A stretch of 64,000 nt of DNA, taken from contig NZ_OEST01000003.1 in assembly GCF_900241005.1 (NCBI RefSeq), forward strand, positions 248,001 through 312,000, read 5' to 3'. Shown here one piece after another: positions 45,056 through 56,553 of this stretch. This DNA comes from Bacteroides cutis (GTDB lineage Bacteria > Bacteroidota > Bacteroidia > Bacteroidales > Bacteroidaceae). Below the pieces are notes generated by a model. The model worked only from the letters and a program-made list of their open reading frames with translations. It was not told where the DNA came from and searched no databases. Every line of letters starts with the position of its first letter. Position 1 is the first letter of the stretch. The position numbers and the translations under genes are program-made.

Positions 45056-45820
45056 ATGACAAAATATACAGAAGAGGAAAAGACGCTACGCCGCATTGAA
45101 AAGAGATTAATGAAAGGGGTAGTAGAATATGGCCTGATAGAAGATGGAGATAAAATCCTTATCGGACTTTCTGGTGGCAAAGATTCATTGGCACTGGTAG
45201 AACTGCTTGCACGGCGTGCCCGTATTTTCAAGCCGAAGTTTTCGATAATGGCGGTTCATGTGGTGATGCGGAATATTCCTTATCAGAGTGATGTGGAGTA
45301 TTTGAGAAAATATGCGGAGTCGTGGGGAGTATCTTTTTTGGTATATGAAACGGAGTTCAATGCAAGTACCGACATTCGTAAGTCTCCTTGTTTTCTTTGT
45401 TCCTGGAATAGACGCAAGGCCTTGTTTACAGTTGCTAAGGAACAGGGATGTAATAAAATTGCGTTGGGACACCACATGGATGATATTCTGGAGACCTTGT
45501 TGATGAACATTACTTATCAAGGAGCATTCAGTTCGATGCCGCCTCGTCTGGTTATGAAGAAATTTGATATGACGGTCATCCGGCCTATGTGTCTGGTACA
45601 TGAGACTGATTTGATTGAATTGGCGCAGATGAGGGGATATCGGAAACAGGTAAAAAACTGCCCATATGAGACGCAATCAAGCCGTAGTACGATGAAAGGG
45701 ATATTGCGTCAATTGGAGGAGATGAATCCGGAAGCACGCTATAGTTTGTGGGGAAGTATGAGTAATATTCAGGAAGAATTGTTACCTATCTCTCATGTTT
45801 CTAAAACAGAAATGGAATAG
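45056..45820 (+). CDS. ttcA: TtcA-like tRNA 2-thiocytidine synthetase (PP-loop ATPase)
   Basis: The 254-residue protein has PP-loop SGGKDS at 39-44, the CxxC pair C112/C115 (PCFLC) and a further Cys at 202 (NCPYETQ). These are the three cysteines that hold the [4Fe-4S] cluster in TtcA. LGHHMDD (137-143) is the second ATP motif. It would thiolate C32 of tRNA. It is followed by a small membrane protein gene on the same strand. Confidence 0.85.
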   Translation: MTKYTEEEKTLRRIEKRLMKGVVEYGLIEDGDKILIGLSGGKDSLALVELLARRARIFKPKFSIMAVHVVMRNIPYQSDVEYLRKYAESWGVSFLVYETEFNASTDIRKSPCFLCSWNRRKALFTVAKEQGCNKIALGHHMDDILETLLMNITYQGAFSSMPPRLVMKKFDMTVIRPMCLVHETDLIELAQMRGYRKQVKNCPYETQSSRSTMKGILRQLEEMNPEARYSLWGSMSNIQEELLPISHVSKTEME

Positions 45821-45862
45821 TCTATACTATAAATCATTAAACATTAACTATAAATTATTAAT

Positions 45863-46231
45863 ATGAAAGTATTTTATACCATTTTGTTATTGATAGTGTC
45901 TAACGTCTTTATGACGTTTGCGTGGTATGGGCATTTGAAGTTACAGGAAATGAAAGTTATATCTAATTGGCCTCTTTATGCTGTCATATTGTTTTCATGG
46001 GGAATTGCCTTAGCGGAGTATTCTTTTCAAATTCCGGCGAACCGGATTGGCTTTATAGGCAATGGCGGTCCGTTTTCACTCATGCAACTAAAGGTTATTC
46101 AAGAGGTTATTACGTTGATTATCTTTACGATATTTACAACGGTACTCTTCAAAGGAGAAGCACTGCATTGGAATCACTTTGTAGCCTTTGTATGTTTAGT
46201 ACTGGCGGTGTACTTCGTGTTTTATAAATGA
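45863..46231 (+). CDS. DMT-family small membrane protein (DUF486)
   Basis: The 122-residue protein has four hydrophobic segments (about 3-22, 32-50, 68-90 and 100-120) and the conserved FMTFAWYGHLK and EYSFQIPANRIG stretches of DUF486, a member of the drug/metabolite transporter superfamily. Its substrate is unknown. It follows ttcA by 42 bp. Confidence 0.8.
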   Translation: MKVFYTILLLIVSNVFMTFAWYGHLKLQEMKVISNWPLYAVILFSWGIALAEYSFQIPANRIGFIGNGGPFSLMQLKVIQEVITLIIFTIFTTVLFKGEALHWNHFVAFVCLVLAVYFVFYK

Positions 46232-46309
46232 CAATTTATTTGATTTATGGTTTCATGAGTAGTTTCAATTGTACCTCGCACCTCGTCAAATCATAAATCA
46301 AATAAACTC

Positions 46310-47332
46310 CTATTTTTTCCCTGTATACTTTTCCATCCCTTTCGTGAAGAACGTTTGGAGTTCTCCTTTCTTATTGGTGTAAATAAAACAAGCATCAATA
46401 TCCGGATGTGCATCAGCAAAGCGTTCGGCTTCTTTTAATCCCATCACCATAAATGCTGTGGCGTATGCGTCGGCACTCATACAGTCCTTGGCAATGACGG
46501 TGGCGGACAAGATGTTGTGTTGAATCGGATAACCCGTACGCGGGTCAATGGTATGGGCATATTTCTTTCCGTCTTTGTAATAGTAATTACGGTAATTACC
46601 GGAGGTAGCTATACCTACATTGGTGACTTCCAGCACAGTTTGTAATTCTTGATTTATGGCCAGTGAATCGTCAATCGGTTTATTGATACCGATACGCCAG
46701 AGATTGTTTTTCGGATTTTTTCCATGGACTACAACTTCCCCGCCTATATCTACCATAAAATTATGGATACCTTTTTCCTGTAGGAGTTGTGCGATGATAT
46801 CCACCGCATATCCTTTAGCCACAGCGCTGCAAGAAAGCATGATACGCGGGTCTTGTTTCATTACTTTTCCTTCTTCAGTCAGTACAACTTTGGCGTATCC
46901 GGTAATATCTAGCAAGCTGTCTATCATAATAGAATCAGGAAATCTACCTTTTTTGAAACCGAACCCCCATGCATTTGCTAAGGGGGCTACCGTTATATCG
47001 AAAGCACCGTTCGTTTCTTTGGATATCTCCATACTTCGACGGAATACATTGATAAAGAAAGTATCGGCAACGATGTTTTCATTACGGTTGATACGGGTAA
47101 TGGTTGCCGTATCGTTAAAAGGGGATAGAGAACCATCGAAACGTTTGAGCTCAGTTTCGATTTCATCTTTCAGATTTCCATCATATTGATAAGTGATGTT
47201 ATAAATCGTGCCAAAAATCAATCCACTGGTAGTCTGATAAGGAACCATGTGGTTGTGGCGCGCAAGTATCCAAATTGTACCCAATGCCAATAGGGCAATC
47301 CATAAAAAATTTCGTTGTACTTTCTTATCCAT
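46310..47332 (-). CDS. apbE: FAD:protein FMN transferase (ApbE)
   Basis: I start at MDKKVQRN (47332). A longer frame from 47377 overlaps mntP by 23 bp with no ribosome site. The 340-residue protein has an N-terminal membrane anchor or signal (FLWIALLALGTIWIL). Family motifs follow: GTIYNITYQ, DPRIMLSCSAVAKGYAVD, DIGGEVVVHGKNP, HTIDPRTGYPIQH and SADAYATAFMVMG. It attaches FMN to target proteins such as RnfG/NqrC outside the membrane. It is 22 bp downstream of mntP on the same strand. Confidence 0.9.
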   Translation of the reverse strand: MDKKVQRNFLWIALLALGTIWILARHNHMVPYQTTSGLIFGTIYNITYQYDGNLKDEIETELKRFDGSLSPFNDTATITRINRNENIVADTFFINVFRRSMEISKETNGAFDITVAPLANAWGFGFKKGRFPDSIMIDSLLDITGYAKVVLTEEGKVMKQDPRIMLSCSAVAKGYAVDIIAQLLQEKGIHNFMVDIGGEVVVHGKNPKNNLWRIGINKPIDDSLAINQELQTVLEVTNVGIATSGNYRNYYYKDGKKYAHTIDPRTGYPIQHNILSATVIAKDCMSADAYATAFMVMGLKEAERFADAHPDIDACFIYTNKKGELQTFFTKGMEKYTGKK

Positions 47333-47354
47333 AATTGTAATATCTGAGGAAAAG

Positions 47355-47936
47355 TTAGTTAAAGAATAAATGCTCAATTAATATTTTTGTTCCGATAAGG
47401 ACAAGAATAATTCCTCCCCATAATTCTGCATGTAATTTGCGAGCAATGCCGCAACCAAAGCGTATTCCGAAGAATAGACCTATCATAGACAAGATAAATG
47501 AAACGAAGCCAATGACGCCGATGGGAGAAAGTATGCCCGATATTCCTTTGATACCAAGAAAAGCGAATGATACACCTATTGCCAATGCATCAATGCTGGT
47601 AGCTACTGCCAAAGCTAGAACTACTTTTAATTGGGTAGGGTCATACTCGTGTTTACAGTTATCATCTTTAAAGGATTCTTTTATCATACGTCCGCCTAGG
47701 AAGGCCAGAATTCCGAACGCAATCCAGTGGTCTATACTCTCTATCAAATGACTGAAAGTGCTGGCGCAAATCCATCCTAACAAAGGCATAAGGGCTTGGA
47801 AGAGACCGAAAAAAAATGCCATTGTCAACATTGATCGCATCTGAATACGTTTCATGATAATTCCGCTGGCTATGGAAACTGCAAAACAATCCATCGCAAG
47901 TCCCACGGCAAGCAGCCAGATTTCTAAGTTAGTCAT
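47355..47936 (-). CDS. mntP: manganese efflux pump MntP
   Basis: The 193-residue protein has six hydrophobic segments and the paired MntP motifs AVGLAMDCFAVSIASG (first half) and ALAVATSIDALAIGVSFA (second half), whose aspartates (D17 in the first) are part of the transport path. It exports Mn2+. It is close to apbE in the same operon. No riboswitch-like leader was recognised. Confidence 0.92.
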   Translation of the reverse strand: MTNLEIWLLAVGLAMDCFAVSIASGIIMKRIQMRSMLTMAFFFGLFQALMPLLGWICASTFSHLIESIDHWIAFGILAFLGGRMIKESFKDDNCKHEYDPTQLKVVLALAVATSIDALAIGVSFAFLGIKGISGILSPIGVIGFVSFILSMIGLFFGIRFGCGIARKLHAELWGGIILVLIGTKILIEHLFFN

Positions 47937-47949
47937 TGTCTGATTTATT

Positions 47950-48717
47950 TTAGAATGGTAGTTTATACGTTATGGTGTAAGTCACTCCCATTGTGTTTCC
48001 GCTATATTTTCCATATCCTGGTACATACCAAGGGTCACCATGTTCATAGGTGGAAGATGACATACGAAATTTAAAACGGATAGCCCATCCCATGTACAAC
48101 TCTTTCCATATATGCGCCCTTATACCGACACAAAATTCAAGCCATTGCATGGAACCTTTCATTCCTTTGTAGTTGAAGGGCATGCTGCTTCCCCAGATAT
48201 TATCTTCCAGATTAGGATTACCTATACTTCCACCATATGCAGGGTCATTTATGGCAAGCGACTCTATATCATATTTAAAGCTACTTACACCATAACGTAG
48301 TCCGACAAGTAACTTATGTTGAAACTTCTTCTTGAACAATGCATTATAGTCCATTCCGATACGGAAATAGGGCGCTCCGCTTTTGTAATGTATACCTTTG
48401 TCGCTCCAGGTATCTGTTGAACCATATCCAATTTCTGCAATAGGAAAAAATCTATTTTTAAGGTTAACATCCAATACTACTTCCGAACTCAAAAAGTCAC
48501 CTCCTATAACTTTACTACCCAGTCCCCATAAATCCACACCAACAGAAACACCATTGTAGAGCGGATAATACACTTCTTCCTTCGCGTCCTTCTTTTCCGT
48601 AGGAGGCGGTACGCTCTTTGGAGAGGAGGAAGTGTTTCGGTTCTGTGCCCATAACGGGAAAGACATCAGCAAACAAAGTGCCAGACTAATAGAATAGTTT
48701 AAGATTTTCTGTCCCAT
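47950..48717 (-). CDS. outer-membrane-like protein (DUF6048 type)
   Basis: The 255-residue protein begins with a signal peptide (ISLALCLLMSFPLWAQ) followed by a Ser/Pro/Lys-rich stretch. The rest alternates aromatic and small residues as in a beta barrel (GVSVGVDLWGLGSKVIGG...), ending in an aromatic residue (KLPF). It fits an outer-membrane barrel. The start overlaps the end of the upstream DUF6452-like gene by 32 bp, so the two are coupled. Confidence 0.7.
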   Translation of the reverse strand: MGQKILNYSISLALCLLMSFPLWAQNRNTSSSPKSVPPPTEKKDAKEEVYYPLYNGVSVGVDLWGLGSKVIGGDFLSSEVVLDVNLKNRFFPIAEIGYGSTDTWSDKGIHYKSGAPYFRIGMDYNALFKKKFQHKLLVGLRYGVSSFKYDIESLAINDPAYGGSIGNPNLEDNIWGSSMPFNYKGMKGSMQWLEFCVGIRAHIWKELYMGWAIRFKFRMSSSTYEHGDPWYVPGYGKYSGNTMGVTYTITYKLPF

Positions 48718-49171
48718 AAATACTGGCTTCTTTATTTAAAAGATAGACGGAGTCTAATTTGTGATAACTACATTTTACTCTGTTGATAGACTGTTTCATC
48801 TGATATCCGCAATCCATTGACAGGAAATAGGGCGTGTTGGTCTGGTAAATGATGACCGTATCCGTCAATGTTTTGCTGTAATGGAATATAAGTACGGTTG
48901 AATCGGCTGTATATCTTAACGGTAATGACAAGTCTTTTACCTTTTTCTGGTTATTGATAATGATAGAATCTGTACCGTATGCAGTTATCGTTAGTGAATC
49001 AAGAGTATCTTTGGATACTACATCTGTTTCTTTGTCGATAGTATAGAGGTAACATTGCATCATGGCACGTGTTGCCATAGAACAATCCGCTTCTTCTGAA
49101 CATGATACGACTACACTCAGCATAGGGTATAGGATAGCTCCGAATATGATAAATCTGATTAATCTTTTCAT
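48686..49171 (-). CDS. lipoprotein (DUF6452 type)
   Basis: The 161-residue protein has a lipoprotein signal, with hydrophobic residues 5-22 ending at the lipobox VVVSC (C24). The mature part is short and rich in Thr/Ser/Tyr beta strands. It lies between the GT2 gene and the barrel gene; overlap with the latter suggests they act together in the outer envelope. The exact function is unknown. Confidence 0.7.
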   Translation of the reverse strand: MKRLIRFIIFGAILYPMLSVVVSCSEEADCSMATRAMMQCYLYTIDKETDVVSKDTLDSLTITAYGTDSIIINNQKKVKDLSLPLRYTADSTVLIFHYSKTLTDTVIIYQTNTPYFLSMDCGYQMKQSINRVKCSYHKLDSVYLLNKEASIYGTENLKLFY

Positions 49172-49173
49172 TG

Positions 49174-50124
49174 TTAAATCATTTTCTCGATTTGATACTT
49201 GTTACGTTCGGGGGCGTTACGTGAAATCAACTCACCGAGGAAACCGGCAACGAATAATTGTGTACCGATAATCATGGATGTCAGTGACAAATAAAAATAA
49301 GGAGAGTCTGTGACGAGCCGATAGGGTAATCCATTGTACATGTGATACAGTTTGCTAGCACCTACAATAACGACGGATATGAAACCGAGCACGAACATCA
49401 ATGAACCCAATAGACCAAAAAAATGCATAGGTTTTACACCGAAAGCAGACAAAAACCAGAGTGAAATCAGATCCAGGTAGCCATTGACAAAACGGTTCAG
49501 GCCAAATTTAGTTTTCCCGTATTTACGTGCTTGATGATGTACTACTTTCTCACCTATCTTACTGAAACCGGCATTCTTCGCTAAATAGGGAATGTAGCGG
49601 TGCATTTCACCGTATACTTCGATATTTTTTACGACTTCTTTCCTGTAAGCTTTCAGTCCACAGTTAAAGTCGTGCAGGTTCTTGATACCGGATACTTTAC
49701 GGGCGGTTGCATTAAACAGCTTGGTGGGCAATGTCTTTGACAACGGGTCATACCGTTTTTGTTTCCAGCCGGATACCAGATCATAGCCGTCCTGCATAAT
49801 CATGCGGTAAAGTTCCGGTATTTCATCCGGGCTATCTTGCAAGTCAGCATCCATTGTAATTACCACGTCACCTTGAGCTTGCTCAAAGCCACAATAAAGT
49901 GCCGGTGACTTACCATAATTGCGACGGAACTTGATACCCCGTATTTTTTCAGATTTAGCTTGTAATTCTTCAATTACCTGCCAGGAACGATCGGTACTTC
50001 CGTCATTGATGAAAATCACTTCGTATGAGAAACCATTGGTTTTCATCACCCGGTCAATCCATGTGAACAGTTCCGGAAGTGATTCTTCTTCATTATACAA
50101 AGGAACGACAACTGAAATATCCAT
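49174..50124 (-). CDS. family 2 glycosyltransferase (DPM1/ArnC-like), membrane-bound
   Basis: The 316-residue protein starts ISVVVPLYNEEESLPEL, with DGSTDRS near 43 and the DADLQDSPDE motif near 93 (nucleotide-sugar and metal site). QKRYDPLSK marks the catalytic domain end. Two C-terminal transmembrane segments (about 232-256 and 270-295) match polyprenyl-phosphate sugar transferases. It probably makes a lipid-linked sugar. It follows a DUF4199 membrane protein by 23 bp; gene pairs of this kind are common in Bacteroides. Confidence 0.85.
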   Translation of the reverse strand: MDISVVVPLYNEEESLPELFTWIDRVMKTNGFSYEVIFINDGSTDRSWQVIEELQAKSEKIRGIKFRRNYGKSPALYCGFEQAQGDVVITMDADLQDSPDEIPELYRMIMQDGYDLVSGWKQKRYDPLSKTLPTKLFNATARKVSGIKNLHDFNCGLKAYRKEVVKNIEVYGEMHRYIPYLAKNAGFSKIGEKVVHHQARKYGKTKFGLNRFVNGYLDLISLWFLSAFGVKPMHFFGLLGSLMFVLGFISVVIVGASKLYHMYNGLPYRLVTDSPYFYLSLTSMIIGTQLFVAGFLGELISRNAPERNKYQIEKMI

Positions 50125-50147
50125 CTGTTTATTAATGATTTTATGGT

Positions 50148-50720
50148 TTACAATTGAAATAGGTTATTATTATTGTCATTTTTTCGTAATTCATTTTTCT
50201 TACGTCTCATAACAAACAACGCTGTAGGGATGCCCAATAATGAACCACAGAAAACATTCCATGAAACCAATTGCATGGTTATATCTATCGGAGTGAGAGA
50301 TCTTGCCATATTTAAAGTATCTCGGAATACATCGGTATAAACTTTCATTTCGGGAATGTTGCTTTGGGCGAGAATGTCTATCTGCGCTTCGTAGGCATTG
50401 ATTACAAAGCCATGATCGATGAAACGGAAATAGATATAATGTGCCACAGCAGTCAGCAGTGCAGCAAACATATACATAAAAACCGTGAATACCCACGCGT
50501 GCAGGAAGCTGATGCCGCCTCCGCATACCTGATTGCGATACATTCGTGTGTAATAATATCCCATAAAAGGAACACATAGAGTAAGTCCCACGAAAAGGAA
50601 AGATAGAAACGGTACTGTCAAACCTAAAGGAAACAGAACGAATTTTAAAATCCAGTATCCTCCCATATATGTACCGAACAGCATTGCATATCTTTGCATG
50701 TAACCTTTATTTTCTGTCAT
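50148..50720 (-). CDS. DUF4199 membrane protein
   Basis: The 190-residue protein has four hydrophobic segments (about 12-32, 34-56, 72-96 and 150-172) and the GGISFLHAWVFTVFMYMFAALL stretch typical of DUF4199. The function is unknown. It is the first gene of the minus-strand run down to apbE. Confidence 0.75.
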   Translation of the reverse strand: MTENKGYMQRYAMLFGTYMGGYWILKFVLFPLGLTVPFLSFLFVGLTLCVPFMGYYYTRMYRNQVCGGGISFLHAWVFTVFMYMFAALLTAVAHYIYFRFIDHGFVINAYEAQIDILAQSNIPEMKVYTDVFRDTLNMARSLTPIDITMQLVSWNVFCGSLLGIPTALFVMRRKKNELRKNDNNNNLFQL

Positions 50721-50810
50721 TTTTCTAAGAAATATGCTGCAAAGTTATAAATAATATTGGTTGTAACGCTTTGTCTACCTGTTAAAGTTGAAAAAAGTTG
50801 GAGTAGGGTA

Positions 50811-50840
50811 TTGCAGGTTTAAAAAAAATGCCTACCTTTG
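50811..50840 (+). promoter_or_regulatory. Promoter of the SRP RNA gene
   Basis: TTG at 50811-50813 and TACCTTTG at 50833-50840 are separated by 19 bp, the expected spacing of the Bacteroidota -33/-7 promoter. It places the transcript start about 7-14 bp before or at the RNA. Confidence 0.6.
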
Positions 50841-50853
50841 CACCCGCAAACAT

Positions 50854-50949
50854 GGGTAAGTCCTATACGGCCAGCTCCCTTCAAATCCTCCAGGGCTTGA
50901 TCGCAGCAAAGGTAGTTGGTTGTAGCGGCGCGATATAGTAAGCTTACCC
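50854..50949 (+). ncRNA. ffs: small signal recognition particle RNA (4.5S type)
   Basis: A 96-nt segment closed by the perfect end stem GGGTAAG (50854-50860) / CTTACCC (50943-50949). The middle contains CCAGGGCTTGATCGCAGCAAAGG, which I read as the Bacteroides version of SRP helix 8 with the AGCA side of the asymmetric loop. It follows a strong promoter and stands 6 bp before tRNA-Thr. It binds Ffh for targeting membrane proteins. The assignment is by pattern memory only. Confidence 0.65.
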
Positions 50950-50955
50950 ACCCCT

Positions 50956-51029
50956 GCCTCTTTAGCTCAGTTGGCCAGAGCACGTGATTTGTAATCTCGG
51001 GGTCGTTGGTTCGAATCCGACAAGAGGCT
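50956..51029 (+). tRNA. tRNA-Thr (anticodon TGT)
   Basis: The acceptor stem GCCTCTT/AAGAGGC pairs fully. The D arm is GCTCAGTTGGCCAGAGC, the anticodon loop TTTGTAA with anticodon TGT, and the T arm GTTGG-TTCGAAT-CCGAC. It is 74 nt long, with T as discriminator and no encoded CCA. The anticodon stem has a T-T mismatch in the middle. It is likely cotranscribed with the SRP RNA. Confidence 0.93.
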
Positions 51030-51078
51030 CAGAAAAGAGATGTATTAGAAATTGTATTTCTCTTTTTTTATCAACAAA

Positions 51079-51113
51079 AAGAGGTGGCAGATCCGAAGGA
51101 GCTGCCACCTCTT
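51079..51113. terminator. Bidirectional terminator between tRNA-Thr and enolase
   Basis: AAGAGGTGGCAG (51079-51090) and CTGCCACCTCTT (51102-51113) form a perfect 12-bp stem with an 11-nt loop, followed by T on both strands. It serves the tRNA transcript and the convergent enolase gene. Confidence 0.8.
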
Positions 51114-51158
51114 ACTTTTCACTAACACATGTTTATCTACTAACCTTCAAAAATGCAC

Positions 51159-52445
<1,287 letters not shown>

Positions 52446-52505
52446 TTATTTTTTAGTATGAATTCTACGCTTATAACAAACGAAAACGGAAAATTGTTTA
52501 GCTGC

Positions 52506-53177
52506 TCAGACTTTTATTACAATTCCCAATAAGGAAGTCAGATCCATGGCTTGCATTGTGTTGACGATAGCTCCACGTATGTCGGGAAGATTGACACGAA
52601 TACCTTCTATATGCGAATCGCTCAAGTCAATACCTTTTAGCGGAGTGTGTGAAAACTCAGTCTCAATTAGTTCGCAATTACTAAAGGCGATGGAGGTCAG
52701 TTTACAATCGTTTATGTCGCTGTTACGTAAATCACAGGTAGAGAAATGTGCCTGGTTGATCTTGCTCATGGAGAGGTTAAGGTAGTGGGCGTTGCAATCT
52801 TTCATAAAAAGATGGTTCAAGGTACTTTCTGATAGATTGGTACCCACCAGCTTGCAAGAAACGAACTCAACGCGAAACAAGGAACTCTCAACAAAAGAAA
52901 TATTGGATAAATCACAATTTTCAAAACATACATCCGTGAAATGGGTCGATTTCAATTTGCAGGCATTAAACTGGATGTGGCTGAAAGTACAATTTTTAAT
53001 AGTCTTATAAGAACAATTAATATCTTTCTCCGCCTGTTGGCTGAAATGGATACCTCTGACGGTTTCTTCCCTTTCGAGCCACTCTTTCAAGGACTTATCG
53101 CTTTTGATTTGTCCTTCCAAAGTGGGAGGGACAATCCGTACAGGGGGCATGATGTGGAGTCTGTTTGATTTTGGCAT
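52506..53177 (-). CDS. pentapeptide-repeat protein
   Basis: The 223 residues contain, from about 55 to 205, a run of A(N/D)LxX-like five-residue repeats such as CKLKSTHFTDVCFENCDLSN and CKLTSIAFSNCELIETEFS. These form a right-handed quadrilateral beta-helix. The N-terminal 50 residues are different. Members mimic DNA or act as scaffolds; the function here is unknown. Confidence 0.8.
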   Translation of the reverse strand: MPKSNRLHIMPPVRIVPPTLEGQIKSDKSLKEWLEREETVRGIHFSQQAEKDINCSYKTIKNCTFSHIQFNACKLKSTHFTDVCFENCDLSNISFVESSLFRVEFVSCKLVGTNLSESTLNHLFMKDCNAHYLNLSMSKINQAHFSTCDLRNSDINDCKLTSIAFSNCELIETEFSHTPLKGIDLSDSHIEGIRVNLPDIRGAIVNTMQAMDLTSLLGIVIKV

Positions 53178-53223
53178 TTTTTTTGAGTATCGGATTGTTT
53201 AGAAATAAATCGGTGTAGCCTGT

Positions 53224-53595
53224 TCAACGCCCTAGGACTCCTCCTGTAAAAGCTGCCATAATGCTCAATAGGACACTTAATAAGATATATAGGAAAAACT
53301 CACCATAAAATCCTTGTTTCAACATTATCAGTCCGTCATTGCTGAAAGTGGAGAAAGTGGTGAAACCGCCGCATAAACCGGTAGTGAGCAACATACGTAT
53401 TTCAGTGGACAAGTTGAAACGAGCCGACCAGGCATAAAATAGTCCGATAAGGAAACTGCCAAGAATATTGACGGTGAACGTTGCCCACGGAAAAGCGTAG
53501 GGTACTATTCGTTCGTGTAGCGCCATTTGCATGCAATAGCGCAACAAGCTACCTGTACCACCGCCAAGAAATATGCATATCAGTATTTTACTCAT
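53224..53595 (-). CDS. crcB: fluoride exporter CrcB/Fluc
   Basis: The start at MSKILICIF (53595) gives the normal Fluc length of 123 residues. A longer frame to 53739 has no support. Motifs are GGGTGSLLRY, the pore Asn in TVNILGSFLIG, and GLCGGFTTFSTFSND with the phenylalanine box. It has four membrane segments and works as a dual-topology dimer exporting F-. No fluoride riboswitch was recognised upstream. Confidence 0.9.
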   Translation of the reverse strand: MSKILICIFLGGGTGSLLRYCMQMALHERIVPYAFPWATFTVNILGSFLIGLFYAWSARFNLSTEIRMLLTTGLCGGFTTFSTFSNDGLIMLKQGFYGEFFLYILLSVLLSIMAAFTGGVLGR

Positions 53596-54034
53596 AGATT
53601 GTTTGAATGATTTTCTGATTGCAAAGGTAATGAAGATGGAGGGATTTTTTTCAATAACAGTTGAATTTATTTGTAATGTGAATTGGCTAAAGATACTTTT
53701 TAAGCAGTGGGTAGTTATAATATATAACTTTTGACTCAATACCGATATAAACGTTTTTCGTACCTATATAGAGTATCTTTCGTACTCTTATAAACTTAGA
53801 ACGAAGATTTCATTTATGGAAACGAAATCTTCGTTCTAAGTTTGTCTTACCTCTAAACAGATTTTATATCTTATACAGTTTATGTTTGTATAGAGAGTTG
53901 CTTGTCTTGTTGTCTGATCAAAAGAAGCGGTGATTAAAATGTGTTTGTTAAAGCCTTTATTTATTATGTTAATTGTTAACTTATTTATGGTTTTGCTAAA
54001 CCATGTTATAAGACGAGGCTATTGTTTCTTGAAA
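53596..54034. other. Non-coding stretch upstream of crcB and of the GH97 gene
   Basis: No gene is seen. The stretch holds two close copies of TTTCGTAC (around 53757 and 53779) and the perfect 20-bp inverted repeat at 53792-53843. Confidence 0.5.
53792..53843. repeat. Perfect 20-bp inverted repeat
   Basis: AAACTTAGAACGAAGATTTC (53792-53811) is exactly reverse-complementary to 53824-53843, with a 12-nt loop. It is longer than the other terminators in the window. Both flanks lack an extended U-run, so its role is open: terminator, mobile-element remnant or regulatory RNA. Confidence 0.85.
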
Positions 54035-54137
54035 TTTGGAGATTTTCCAAAAGTTCGTACATTTGCATTGTGTTTTTCATAGTATTAGATTTAAGGTTAA
54101 CAAAAAGATTGGCTGTCTGTGATAGATAGCCTTTTTT
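54035..54137 (+). ncRNA. Candidate short transcript or leader upstream of the GH97 gene
   Basis: TTTG near 54035-54038 and TACATTTG at 54058-54065 are 19 bp apart, an exact match to the Bacteroidota promoter layout. About 45 bp downstream, GGCTGTCT...AGATAGCC followed by seven T (54109-54137) looks like an intrinsic terminator. Together they would make a transcript of about 65 nt. It could be a small RNA or an attenuated leader of the downstream gene. No open frame is present. Confidence 0.4.
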
Positions 54138-54204
54138 TGTACTTTTATGTCTTATGCAAACGTTTGCCGACAAATCGGATATCTTTTCACTTTATTACTT
54201 CTGA

Positions 54205-56421
<2,217 letters not shown>

Positions 56422-56458
56422 TCAAGGTAAAAAGAGTTTTTGATTAGGCATTAGTTGG

Positions 56459-56493
56459 CTCCCCACAGATTTTAGTTCTATGGGGAGTTTTTT
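56459..56493 (+). terminator. Terminator of the GH97 gene
   Basis: CTCCCCA (56459-56465) pairs with TGGGGAG (56481-56487), followed by a run of T. Confidence 0.7.
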
Positions 56494-56508
56494 ATGGAAA
56501 CTTCTTTG

Positions 56509-56516
56509 TACCTTTG
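56509..56516 (+). promoter_or_regulatory. -7 element of the PurF-like gene
   Basis: TACCTTTG is a full consensus match, 37 bp upstream of the ATG at 56554. Confidence 0.5.
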
Positions 56517-56553
56517 CACTCGTTAATAAAATAACTAATAACACAAAGAACTT

